Below are positions 7,270 to 15,136 of a stretch of DNA of 34,982 nucleotides, piece by piece. A program made the translations under genes and the position numbers. Positions within the stretch are counted from its first letter, which is position 1. The number at the start of each line of letters is the position of its first letter. The stretch is from Pseudomonadota bacterium (GTDB lineage Bacteria; Pseudomonadota; Alphaproteobacteria; Rhizobiales; Xanthobacteraceae): positions 1 through 34,982 of the forward strand of contig JAEWJH010000056.1 in NCBI GenBank assembly GCA_023386635.1, written 5' to 3'. Below the pieces are notes generated by a model that ran no database searches, had not been told where the DNA came from, and saw nothing but the letters and a program-made list of their open reading frames with translations.

Positions 7270-8205
7270 TTATTTGGTCGGCGCGGTGGTCCCGCGTGGC
7301 ACATAGCCAAGCTGGGCCTGGCGCAGGAAATCCGGCGTTGGCGGCAGGCCCCAGCCTTCACGCTGCTTGCTGCCGTCCCAGACTTTCGGGAACTGCGGCC
7401 GGTCTTCGTGCCACGGACGTGGCTCGAAGAAGCCGCGCTCCTCGTCGAGCACGCGATCGAGTTCGGCGAAGAACTCGGTGATGTTGTCGTCGGGATCGCG
7501 ATGATAAGTCGCGAGGTTGTGGCCGGGGCCATGGCGCACCGGTCCCCAGATCAGCGGCACGCGCTGGCGGCCGAGCAATTCGCAGCTGCGGTGCAGATGC
7601 GCGGCGTCCTTCAGCTCGAACGCGATGTGATGCATGCAGGCGGCGTCGCCGCGGATGAAGTTCACCGCATGGTGGTCGGCGTTGCAGCGCAGGAACACGA
7701 AGAATTCGCTGATCCAGTCGGAAACGCGGAAACCTAGAACCTTCTGATAGAACTCCGCCATCGCCGCCGGATCGGATACGACGAAGGCGAGATGGCCGAG
7801 CTTGAGCGCCGCGGAATCGTTGCGCGCCGCCGCCGGAATATCGAGGAACTGCGACTGCGTGAACAGTTCGAGCAGCGTCCCTTTCGGGTCGGTGAAAGCG
7901 ACGGTCTGTCCGACGCCCGGCAGCGAGTCGTTGCGCAACTCGCTTTTTAGTCCCAACGCGGTGAGCTGCGTCTGCGCATCTTTCAGATCGAGCGACGGCG
8001 AGGCTTCGAATGCGATGCGCTTGCAGCCCTGCTCGGTGCCTTTTTTCAGCACGATCGCCAACTGGCCGACGCCGGTGGCGAGATAGGCGGTGTTGCCGTC
8101 GCGGGCGACGGGGGTCAGACCGACAACCTCGTTGTAGTACTCGATCTGCCGGTCCAGGTCCGGCGTTTCAAACGTCGCATGCCCGATGCGTTTGGCCTGG
8201 ATCAT
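7270..8205 (-). CDS. Class I (VOC-fold) extradiol ring-cleavage dioxygenase, BphC/catechol 2,3-dioxygenase-like
   Basis: This 311-aa protein has two VOC modules (about residues 5-120 and 135-250). The C-terminal module carries the 2-His-1-Glu iron site: H138 (LGHLAF), H192/H193 (MHHIAFEL) and E244 (NITEFFAEL). Class I extradiol enzymes cleave catechols beside the hydroxyls with Fe(II) and O2. The ATG at 8205 overlaps the stop of the upstream FAH-family gene by 4 nt (ATGA) and has AGGAG before it; longer in-frame starts are rejected. Ring substrate unknown. It is unrelated in fold to the MhpB-like enzyme at 3862, so the window holds two independent ring-cleavage enzymes. Confidence 0.82.
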   Translation of the reverse strand: MIQAKRIGHATFETPDLDRQIEYYNEVVGLTPVARDGNTAYLATGVGQLAIVLKKGTEQGCKRIAFEASPSLDLKDAQTQLTALGLKSELRNDSLPGVGQTVAFTDPKGTLLELFTQSQFLDIPAAARNDSAALKLGHLAFVVSDPAAMAEFYQKVLGFRVSDWISEFFVFLRCNADHHAVNFIRGDAACMHHIAFELKDAAHLHRSCELLGRQRVPLIWGPVRHGPGHNLATYHRDPDDNITEFFAELDRVLDEERGFFEPRPWHEDRPQFPKVWDGSKQREGWGLPPTPDFLRQAQLGYVPRGTTAPTK

Positions 8206-9176
8206 GGCCGGGCTCCTGTCTTGGGAATCAGAATGGATTTCAAATCGCTCGGCGGCGAGGCCACGACCGGATTGGTCAGCGTGCCGATGTGTTCGATGCT
8301 GGCGCTGACGGTGTCGCCGGCTTTCAGGAAGATGCCGTAGCCGAGACCCACGCCGTTCGGCGTACCGGTGGCGATCACATCGCCGGGATTGAGCGCAAGA
8401 ATCGACGACAGATAGGAAATCTGTTCGGCGACATTGAAGATCATGTTGCCGGCGGTATCGTCCTGCATGGTCTTGCCGTTCAGTGTCAGGCTGAGCCGCA
8501 GCTTCTGCGGATCGCCGACGGCGGAGGCGGGGACGATCCACGGTCCGAGCGGGCCGAAAGTGTCGAAGCTCTTGCCCTGGAACCAGTCGAACTTGAACGG
8601 GAAGTCGTTGCGGCGGGTCAGGTCGCGCGCGCTGATGTCATTGAACACGGTGTAGCCGGCCACGTGCTCGAGTGCCTGCGCGACCGGAATGTTGCGGCCG
8701 CCGCGGCCGATCACCGCCGCAAGCTCCACTTCCCAGTCGATGCGCTCGGCCATGGGCGGCAGCACGATCGCTTCGCCGGGGCCGATCACGCTGCTCGACG
8801 CCTTGATAAACATGTAGGGCGCGCTGTCGGCCTTGCCGGCCAGCACCGTGCCCATCTCGTTGGCGTGTTCGATGTAGTTGGATGCGGCGGCAAAGATGCG
8901 CGCCGGCCGGTAGGGCGCGGCAAAGCGGCTGGCGTCCGGCGTCGGGGCGAGGCCTTCCCGTTCGGTTTCGGCGCGCTTGGCCAGCGCGACGATATCGGCT
9001 TCCAGCGCGGGCCAGGATTCCATCACCCGCGCGAGACCGGCGGCAGCCGCCGTCGCGACGGCGGGGCGGGAGGCCAGTTGCGCAAGGTGCTGCAGGTCGA
9101 ACATGCCACGCTCGACCAGCAGAACCGGTCGGTCGCCGGTCCCCGAGCGATAACTGCCAAGCGCAAACCAGGACAC
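8202..9176 (-). CDS. Fumarylacetoacetate hydrolase (FAH) family enzyme
   Basis: A 324-aa FAH-fold protein: IFAAASNYIEHANEMG, metal ligands E149 and E151 (DWEVELA) and D180 (VFNDISARD), then GPLGPW and GDVIATGTPNGVG. Relatives hydrolyse or decarboxylate 2-oxo/2-hydroxy dienoates and acylpyruvates in ring-cleavage pathways. A GTG at 9215 would give 13 more residues, but the GTG at 9176 is preferred: it has TGAGGT just upstream, and the longer start would place the putative operator at 9206-9215 inside the coding region. It is first in the leftward operon and overlaps the extradiol dioxygenase by 4 nt, so it probably acts on that enzyme's product. Confidence 0.85.
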   Translation of the reverse strand: MSWFALGSYRSGTGDRPVLLVERGMFDLQHLAQLASRPAVATAAAAGLARVMESWPALEADIVALAKRAETEREGLAPTPDASRFAAPYRPARIFAAASNYIEHANEMGTVLAGKADSAPYMFIKASSSVIGPGEAIVLPPMAERIDWEVELAAVIGRGGRNIPVAQALEHVAGYTVFNDISARDLTRRNDFPFKFDWFQGKSFDTFGPLGPWIVPASAVGDPQKLRLSLTLNGKTMQDDTAGNMIFNVAEQISYLSSILALNPGDVIATGTPNGVGLGYGIFLKAGDTVSASIEHIGTLTNPVVASPPSDLKSILIPKTGARP

Positions 9177-9205
9177 TCGTGACCTCACTGCGTCAAAAGG
9201 ATTAT

Positions 9206-9215
9206 GTGCATACAC
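9206..9215. promoter_or_regulatory. Putative GntR-type operator GTGCATACAC
   Basis: A near-palindrome (GTG-YATR-CAC) 30 nt before the FAH-family start. Its exact reverse complement recurs at 9370-9379 before the divergent VOC operon. A related TGCGTATACC follows at 9226-9235. The TGNATNCA core resembles sites of FCD-type GntR repressors, one of which is encoded at 10879. Confidence 0.5.
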
Positions 9216-9369
9216 AACTAGATTTTGCGTATACCTGTCAACAGCAAACGAGCAGCAAGCTAAAAAAGCATGATTTACAGGCTAAATAGCGAAGATAGAG
9301 CGGCTGGCTTCCGTCGACAGAGGCGCTCGAACCCTCTTCAGTTGCATAGAACGACAGATTTCGGTATGC

Positions 9370-9379
9370 GTGTATGCAC
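9370..9379. promoter_or_regulatory. Putative GntR-type operator GTGTATGCAC (inverted copy)
   Basis: Exact reverse complement of the site at 9206-9215, 55 nt before the VOC start codon. The pair spans the 258-bp divergent promoter region between the FAH-family gene and the VOC gene, fitting control of both operons by the GntR protein of the right-hand operon. Confidence 0.5.
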
Positions 9380-9434
9380 GATCGTACCTGTGCATTCCAT
9401 ATGCGCCATCCCGGCGCCGAAACCGGAGAGCCCC

Positions 9435-9857
9435 ATGGCTAAGATGCGTCATATCGCCATCTCGGTGAAAGACCCCGAAGCGGCCGCCCGCTTCTTCGAG
9501 CAGGCGTTCGGCATGACCCGGGCCGGCAAGGCGATGCGCGGCGTCTACATGACCGACGGCGTCATCAATATCGCGCTCCTGAATTTCGGCGACGAGCCGG
9601 TGCCGGGCTTCGAAACCCAGAAGGGCTATGAGGGCCTGATCCATTTCGGCATGTGGGTGGATGACGTCGAGGAAGCGGACCGCAAGGTGAAGGAAGCCGG
9701 CGGCTCCTACATGGCCGGCCGTCACGAGAAGGACCCGAACGTGTTCTACGAGGTGAAGTACAAGACGCCGGAAGGCATCGTGTTCGACATCACCCAGAAC
9801 GGCTGGAAGGGCGCTGTGAAGGACGTCGTTCCCGCGAAATCCGAGCGCGCGGCCTGA
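9435..9857 (+). CDS. VOC (glyoxalase/bleomycin-resistance/dioxygenase) superfamily protein
   Basis: A single-module 140-aa VOC protein: MRHIAISVKDPEAAARFFEQ, then LIHFGMWVDDVEEADRKVKEAG and TPEGIVFDITQNGW. H6, H74 and the acidic residue in FDITQN could form a metal site as a dimer, but the reaction cannot be assigned; isomerase, lyase or glyoxalase-like roles are all possible. The ATG at 9435 follows CCGGAGAG. It is first in a rightward operon with a 2-hydroxyacid dehydrogenase and a GntR regulator, and diverges from the ring-cleavage genes, so a part in the same aromatic pathway is likely. Confidence 0.75.
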   Translation: MAKMRHIAISVKDPEAAARFFEQAFGMTRAGKAMRGVYMTDGVINIALLNFGDEPVPGFETQKGYEGLIHFGMWVDDVEEADRKVKEAGGSYMAGRHEKDPNVFYEVKYKTPEGIVFDITQNGWKGAVKDVVPAKSERAA

Positions 9858-9880
9858 TCCCGGCGCGCAGGCACCTGGAT

Positions 9881-10816
9881 ATGCGGTCCGGAAAGGTTCT
9901 CGTTCTCATCCCGCTGTCGGCGGATTGCATCACCGCGCTGCGGGACAACTACGACACCCTGGTCTCGCCGAAAGGCTGGCCGGAGTCTGACGTGGCCCGC
10001 AACGGCGCGGCGGTCCGCGCAGTGGTGACCAACGGCTCGCGCGGCCTCTCGGCCGCCGAGATGGCGGCGCTGCCGGCGCTCGAACTGGTCGCCTGTTACG
10101 GCGCCGGCCATGAAAATGTGGACCTTGCCGCCGCGCGCCAGCGCGGCATCGCCGTCACCAGCGCGCCGGGCGCCAACAGCGACACCGTTGCGGACCATGC
10201 GCTCGGCCTGATGCTGGCGGTGGCGCGCGACATTCCCGCGCGCGACCGCGCGGTGCGCGAGGGTGGCTGGGATGCGATCCGCGGCGCGCGGCCGACGCTG
10301 ACGGGCGCGACCCTCGGTCTCCTCGGCCTCGGCCAGATCGGCGCCCGCATCGCGCAGCGAGCGGCGGCCTTCGAGATGCGGATCGCCTATCACACGCCGA
10401 AACAGAAACCGGACGTGCGGTGGACCTATGCGCCGACGCCGGTGGCGCTGGCCGAGCAAAGCGATTTTCTGGTGCTGGCTTGTCCGGGCGGACCGGCGAC
10501 GCGGCATATGGTCGATGCCAAAGTGCTGGCCGCGCTGGGCCGTGGCGGATTCCTGATCAATGTGGCGCGCGGCAGCGTTGTCGACAGTGCCGCGCTGCTG
10601 GACGCGCTGGCGGCGCGCGGCATTGCCGGGGCCGGCCTCGACGTGTGGGACGGAGAACCGGATTTTCCGCCGGCCCTGCTGCAATCGCCGCTGGTGGTGC
10701 TGACCCCGCATATGTCGGGCCGCTCGCCCGAGGCGATCCGCTACCAGACCAAGCTTCTGTTGAGTAATCTCGCGGCGGTCTTTACCCAAAAGCCGTTGCA
10801 GGCTCTCGTCGGCTGA
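9881..10816 (+). CDS. D-isomer-specific 2-hydroxyacid dehydrogenase (glyoxylate/hydroxypyruvate reductase-like)
   Basis: The 311-aa protein has the family layout: N-terminal catalytic half with CYGAGHENVD, Rossmann motif GLGQIG (residues 149-154), active-site R230 (NVARGSVVD), E259 (DGEP) and H277 (TPHMSG). The family interconverts 2-oxo acids and D-2-hydroxyacids with NAD(P)H. The start is 23 nt after the VOC gene. Within an aromatic cluster it could reduce a 2-oxo acid released after ring cleavage, or glyoxylate; the sequence does not decide. Confidence 0.85.
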   Translation: MRSGKVLVLIPLSADCITALRDNYDTLVSPKGWPESDVARNGAAVRAVVTNGSRGLSAAEMAALPALELVACYGAGHENVDLAAARQRGIAVTSAPGANSDTVADHALGLMLAVARDIPARDRAVREGGWDAIRGARPTLTGATLGLLGLGQIGARIAQRAAAFEMRIAYHTPKQKPDVRWTYAPTPVALAEQSDFLVLACPGGPATRHMVDAKVLAALGRGGFLINVARGSVVDSAALLDALAARGIAGAGLDVWDGEPDFPPALLQSPLVVLTPHMSGRSPEAIRYQTKLLLSNLAAVFTQKPLQALVG

Positions 10817-10878
10817 CGGCCTCCGTGCCCGGCCTGGCCACGGGAGCGCTTCGGCAGATCGCAGTCCGCGGAGACGAG

Positions 10879-11523
10879 ATGACGACCACCACCAGCGTCA
10901 ATCGCATCTACAAGTCGATTGCGGAACAGATCATCACCGGCAACCTTCAGCCCGGCGAGAAGCTGGAAGAGAAGGTGCTGGCCAGCCGTTTCGGCGTGTC
11001 GCGGACGCCGATCCGCGAGGCGCTGCGGGAACTCAGCGCGCGTGGCCTGATCAATCTCATTCCCCGTCGCGGCGGCATGGTCGCCGAGATCGGCCTTGAG
11101 CGGCTGTCCGACATGCTCGACGCCGAATGCGAGCTGGAAGGCCTGTGCGCGCGGCTTGCCGCCATGCGCATGACCGCGCTCGAGAAGGGCCAGTTGCGCG
11201 ATCTGCATGACCGTTCGCGCCCGGTCGCGGAAGGGCAGGATGGTCCCGCCTATCTGATCATGAACCAGGAATTTCATGATCTGATTTGCGCCGGCGCGCA
11301 CAACGAGACGCTGGCGGATACCACGCGGGCGTTGCGCGAGCGGCTCAGTCCGTTCCGCCAGTCGCAGGCGGAAGAAAAAGGTCGCCGTCTGATGCGGTCC
11401 GTCGAGGAGCACGATGCCATCGTCGAGGCGATCGCCCGAGGCGATGGCGATGCCGCCTATGAAGCCATGCGCGCGCACAACGCGCGGCTCGGAACCGGTG
11501 TTTTGAAGCTGCTGCGCCGCTGA
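10879..11523 (+). CDS. GntR-family transcriptional regulator, FCD (FadR) subfamily
   Basis: A 214-aa repressor-type protein with an N-terminal winged helix (IYKSIAEQIITGNLQPGEKL through RFGVSRTPIREALRELSARG, residues 10-56, and the wing IPRRGG) and an all-alpha FCD ligand domain with likely metal-binding histidines H133, H178 and H200. The ATG at 10879 is preferred over a GTG at 10825 because GGAG (10870-10873) precedes it and the HTH then has normal position. It is third in the VOC-dehydrogenase operon and probably binds the GTGYATRCAC sites at 9206 and 9370, controlling both divergent operons in response to a carboxylic acid. Its stop overlaps a truncated gene by 1 nt. Confidence 0.9.
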   Translation: MTTTTSVNRIYKSIAEQIITGNLQPGEKLEEKVLASRFGVSRTPIREALRELSARGLINLIPRRGGMVAEIGLERLSDMLDAECELEGLCARLAAMRMTALEKGQLRDLHDRSRPVAEGQDGPAYLIMNQEFHDLICAGAHNETLADTTRALRERLSPFRQSQAEEKGRRLMRSVEEHDAIVEAIARGDGDAAYEAMRAHNARLGTGVLKLLRR

Positions 11524-11678
11524 TGCAACACGATCACTCCGCCTGCTGGACGTTCGGCGACACCTCGCTGACCCGCATCGTCGAATCCGAAGAACCGCTG
11601 CTGTCGCCGTTCGAGATCTATCCCGACTGCACGCGGGCGCCACTGTTGCGCCATTCGCCTTCCAGCCGCGATTTATAG
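11523..11678 (+). pseudogene. N-terminal remnant of an MBL-fold metallo-hydrolase
   Basis: Starting at the ATG that overlaps the GntR stop (TGATG), 51 codons encode MQHDHSACWTFGDTSLTRIV, ESEEPLLSPFEIYPDCTRAP and then drift to a TAG at 11676. The first 45 or so residues look like the start of metallo-beta-lactamase-fold hydrolases (FGD-x-TRIVE-x-E), but the metal motif HxHxDH and everything after it are missing. The tight coupling to the regulator suggests a formerly intact downstream gene lost by deletion. The assignment rests on a short stretch and is tentative. Confidence 0.5.
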
Positions 11679-11758
11679 GACTGGACCATATATAAATAAG
11701 GATGTGCGGCCCGCTGCGGCCCCGTCGCCGCGATCTGGTGACCCATGGCGAGAAGGGT

Positions 11759-11968
11759 ATGACCGTGCCGGATATCGATAACATCAATCATGTGGGCATG
11801 GCCGTCCGCTATCTCGGCGACACGACGGCACGCTACGAACGTCTCGGCTTTCAACTCACGCCGTTTTCGCCGCATTCCGGCGCGTGGAAGCAGGGCGAAG
11901 CGGTGCAGCGGCTGAACTCCGGCAACCGCTGCGTGATGTTCGCGACCAACTATCTCGAAATCCTTGCT
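11759..11968 (+). pseudogene. N-terminal remnant of a glyoxalase-like VOC protein
   Basis: From the ATG at 11759 the frame reads MTVPDIDNINHVGMAVRYLG, then YERLGFQLTPFSPHSGAWK and NRCVMFATNYLEIL, the N-terminal third of a glyoxalase_3-like VOC protein. Family resemblance stops at about residue 70, where the DNA turns into a LysR gene in another frame. The frame itself stays open to 12142 but the later residues are LysR DNA read out of frame. An AGAAGG lies just before the ATG. Any product would be a non-functional chimera. Confidence 0.65.
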
Positions 11969-12176
11969 GGCGGTGGCGGAGTTCGGCAGCTTCATCCGTG
12001 CCGCCGAGCGCCTGCATGCGGCGCAGCCGGCGCTGTCCCTGCTGCTGCGCCAACTCGAGGAAGAGCTCGGCACCCGGCTGTTGGATTGCACTACGCAGCA
12101 TGTGCCCGGCGAAACGCCGCGCGCAGTGTCAACCATCGCTGATGGTGCGTTATCCGCCGCAGGCGCGCTGCGCTGA
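11964..12176 (+). pseudogene. LysR-family regulator remnant (HTH only)
   Basis: In frame from 11964 the DNA encodes LAVAEFGSFIRAAERLHAAQ, PALSLLLRQLEEELGTRLLD and TTQHV, a near-complete LysR winged helix lacking its first dozen residues. After about 12105 resemblance ends (PGETPRAV onward) and a TGA follows at 12174. The whole effector domain is absent. The 5' end is fused to the VOC remnant, so the piece cannot be translated from its own start. LysR genes often control aromatic operons, so this may be a lost regulator. Confidence 0.7.
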
Positions 12177-12268
12177 TCCGAAGTTGTCCCCGGCCGGCAA
12201 ATTGATTTTGCGCTCTCTGGGGGAATGACGTTAGAATTGATCTCATCACGCCAGCCGGATGGATACCC

Positions 12269-15136
12269 TTGCCGAAATCCAGCACTTTTGCCTTCGGCGA
12301 TCCTCCGGTAGCGACCCAGGCGCCGATCGCCGACGAGGTGAAATACACCACCTGCTATATGTGCGCGTGCCGCTGCGGCATCAAAGTGAGCCTGCGCGAC
12401 GGCAAGATCCGTTACATCGAGGGCAACCGCGACCATCCGGTCAATCGCGGCGTGCTGTGCGGCAAGGGCTCGGCCGGCATCATGCAGCATTATTCGCCGG
12501 CGCGGCTGCGCAAGCCCTTGCTGCGCACCGGCGCGCGCGGCAGTGGCGAGTTCCGCGAGATCGAATGGGACGAGGCGCTGTCGATCGCTACCGGCTGGCT
12601 CGGCGCGATCCGCGCCAGCGATCCGAAGAAGCTCGCCTTCTTTACCGGACGCGATCAGTCTCAAGCGCTGACCGGCTGGTGGGCGCAGCAATTCGGCACG
12701 CTGAACTATGCCGCGCACGGCGGCTTCTGCTCCGTCAATATGGCGGCGGGCGGGCTTTACACGATCGGCGGCGCGTTCTGGGAGTTCGGCGAACCGGACT
12801 GGGAGAACACGCGCTACTTCATGCTGTTCGGCGTCGCCGAGGACCATGACTCCAACCCGATCAAGATCGGGCTGGGGCATCTGAAGAAGCGCGGCGCCAA
12901 GGTCGTGTCGGTCAATCCGATCCGCACCGGCTATTCCGCCATCGCCGACGAATGGATCGGCATCCGGCCCGGCACCGATGGTCTGTTCATCCTTGCGCTG
13001 GTGCATGAACTGCTCAAGGCAGGCAAGATCGACGCCGATTATCTCGCGCGCTACACCAATGCGGCCTGGCTGGTGATCGACGATCCGGGCAGCGCCGATG
13101 ACGGCCTGTTCGCACGCATCGACGGCGCGCCGCTGGCGTTCGACCGCAAGCGCAAGGCCGTCGTCAGTTTCCACGATCCAGATCTCGCGCCGTCGCTGAC
13201 CGGCGACTACACGCTGGCCGACGGCCGCAAGGCAGTGCCGGCCTTCGTGCATCTGGCGAAGCGTTATCTCGACGAACGCTATGCGCCCGAGACGGTGGCG
13301 GAGCAGGTCGGCATTCCGGTGGAGACGATCAAGCGCATCGCCGCCGAGCTAGCGCATGTGGCGTTCGAACAGACGGTGACCATTGAACAGCCGTGGACCG
13401 ACTGGACCGGCCGCCAGCACGACCGCATGGTCGGCCGGCCGATCAGCATCCACGCGATGCGCGGCATCTCCGCGCATTCCAACGGCTTCCACACCTGCCG
13501 CGCGCTGCATGTGTTGCAGGTGCTGCTCGGTGCTGTCGATACGCCCGGCGCATTCCGCTACGAGCCGCCGTATCCGAAGCCGATTCCGCCCGGCATCAAG
13601 CCGGCCGGTCCGGCCGCACCGAACACGCCGCTCGCCGGTCCGCCGCTCGGCTTTCCGCAAGGGCCGGCCGATCTCGTCGTCGATGCGGACGGTGAGCCGC
13701 TGCGCATCGACAAGGCGTTCTCGTGGGAGGCGCCGCTCTCCGCGCACGGCATGATGCATACGGTCATCGCCAACGCGCACGCGGGTGATCCGTATCCGGT
13801 CGATACGCTGTTCATGTACATGGCGAATATGAGCTGGAATTCCGCGATGAACACCGCGGAGACCATGCGCATGCTCGCCGACAAAAATCCGGAAACCGGC
13901 GACTACAAGATCCCGCGCATCATCTATTCCGATGCCTATTATTCGGAGATGGTCGCTTTCGCCGATCTCGTTCTGCCCGACACGACCTATCTGGAGCGGC
14001 ACGACTGCATCTCGCTGCTCGACCGCCCGATCAGCAATGCCGATGGCGCGGCCGACGCGATCCGCCAGCCAGTGGTGCAGCCGGATCGTGACGTGCGCCC
14101 GTTCCAGGATGTCCTGATCGATCTCGGCGCGCGCCTGAAGCTGCCCGGTCTTGTCGATGACGAGGGCAAGCCGAAATATCCGGGTTTCTTTCCGGACTAC
14201 ATGGTCAATCACCAGCGCAAGCCCGGCGTCGGCATGCTGGCCGGATGGCGCGGCACGGACGGCGAGGATGCGGGCATCGGCGCGGTCAATCGGCAGCAGC
14301 TCGAACGCTATATCGAGAACCAATGCTTCTGGCAGAGTCGCATGCCCGCCGAGGCGCATTACTTCAAGCCGTGGAACAAGGCTTATCTCTCGTGGGCCGT
14401 GGCGATGGGTTTCCTCGACAAGCCGGAGCCCATCTTCATCCAGCTTTACAGCGAGACGCTGCAGAAATTCCGGCTCGCGGCGCGCGGTCACGGCGACGTG
14501 CCGGTGCCGGACAAGCATCGCACGCGTGTCGAGACTTATTTCGATCCGCTGCCGTTCTGGTATCCGCCGTTCGAAAGTGATGCGGAAGGTTATGCGCTGC
14601 ATGCCATCACCCAGCGGCCGATGGCGATGTATCATTCGTGGGGCTCGCAGAATGCGTGGCTGCGGCAGATCCACGGCGAGAACCGCCTGCACATCCATCG
14701 CGACACGGCACAGAAGCTCGGCATCGCCGACGAGGACTGGGTGACAGTGACGAGCGCGCACAGCAGCATCACCGTCAAGGCCAAGCTGATGGACGGCGTC
14801 AACGCGGACACGGTTTGGACCTGGAACGCGATCGGCAAACGGTCCGGCGCCTGGAATCTGGCACCCGACGCCAACGAAAGCCGCAGCGGCTTCCTGCTCA
14901 ACCATCTCATCCGCGATCTGCTGCCGCCGCGCGAGGATGGCTATCGCTACAGCAATTCCGACCCGGTGACGGGGCAAGCGGCGTGGTACGATCTGCGCGT
15001 GCGGATCGAGAAGGCCGCGGGCCAGCATGCGCGCAGCGAGCCCGCGTTTCGCACGGTGGGCACGGCCGATCTGCCGCCGCGGCCGGACGTGCTGCGCTAC
15101 GGCCAGATATTCCGGCCGAAGGCGGAGGCGTCATGA
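12269..15136 (+). CDS. soeA: Molybdopterin oxidoreductase catalytic subunit, SoeA-like (probable sulfite dehydrogenase)
   Basis: The 955-aa protein is a DMSO-reductase-family enzyme. Near the N-terminus C29-x2-C32-x3-C36-x27-C64 binds a [4Fe-4S] cluster; C154 in HGGFCSVNMAAGG is a candidate molybdenum ligand; the C-terminal part (from about residue 790) is a molydopterin dinucleotide-binding domain. There is no twin-arginine signal, so it should stay in the cytoplasm, as in SoeABC, which oxidises sulfite to sulfate at the inner membrane. The start is a TTG after GGATGGAT; no in-frame ATG is near. It overlaps soeB by 4 nt. Polysulfide/thiosulfate or other oxyanion chemistry is the alternative. 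Confidence 0.78.
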   Translation: MPKSSTFAFGDPPVATQAPIADEVKYTTCYMCACRCGIKVSLRDGKIRYIEGNRDHPVNRGVLCGKGSAGIMQHYSPARLRKPLLRTGARGSGEFREIEWDEALSIATGWLGAIRASDPKKLAFFTGRDQSQALTGWWAQQFGTLNYAAHGGFCSVNMAAGGLYTIGGAFWEFGEPDWENTRYFMLFGVAEDHDSNPIKIGLGHLKKRGAKVVSVNPIRTGYSAIADEWIGIRPGTDGLFILALVHELLKAGKIDADYLARYTNAAWLVIDDPGSADDGLFARIDGAPLAFDRKRKAVVSFHDPDLAPSLTGDYTLADGRKAVPAFVHLAKRYLDERYAPETVAEQVGIPVETIKRIAAELAHVAFEQTVTIEQPWTDWTGRQHDRMVGRPISIHAMRGISAHSNGFHTCRALHVLQVLLGAVDTPGAFRYEPPYPKPIPPGIKPAGPAAPNTPLAGPPLGFPQGPADLVVDADGEPLRIDKAFSWEAPLSAHGMMHTVIANAHAGDPYPVDTLFMYMANMSWNSAMNTAETMRMLADKNPETGDYKIPRIIYSDAYYSEMVAFADLVLPDTTYLERHDCISLLDRPISNADGAADAIRQPVVQPDRDVRPFQDVLIDLGARLKLPGLVDDEGKPKYPGFFPDYMVNHQRKPGVGMLAGWRGTDGEDAGIGAVNRQQLERYIENQCFWQSRMPAEAHYFKPWNKAYLSWAVAMGFLDKPEPIFIQLYSETLQKFRLAARGHGDVPVPDKHRTRVETYFDPLPFWYPPFESDAEGYALHAITQRPMAMYHSWGSQNAWLRQIHGENRLHIHRDTAQKLGIADEDWVTVTSAHSSITVKAKLMDGVNADTVWTWNAIGKRSGAWNLAPDANESRSGFLLNHLIRDLLPPREDGYRYSNSDPVTGQAAWYDLRVRIEKAAGQHARSEPAFRTVGTADLPPRPDVLRYGQIFRPKAEAS

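Noticed and set aside
9177..9215. Extended FAH-family start at GTG 9215.
   Set aside because: It would put the conserved 10-bp operator inside the gene, and the GTG at 9176 has a better ribosome site.
11702..12142. A 146-aa intact VOC-type gene.
   Set aside because: Family resemblance covers only residues 20-90 of the frame; the rest is LysR DNA out of frame, so it is a remnant.
12191..12212. Sigma-54-like GG...GC promoter before soeA.
   Set aside because: The GG and GC elements are 12 nt apart instead of 10.
12237..12249. FNR-like TTGAT...ATCAC upstream of soeA.
   Set aside because: The half-sites are separated by 3 nt, not 4, and the second half is imperfect (ATCAC).
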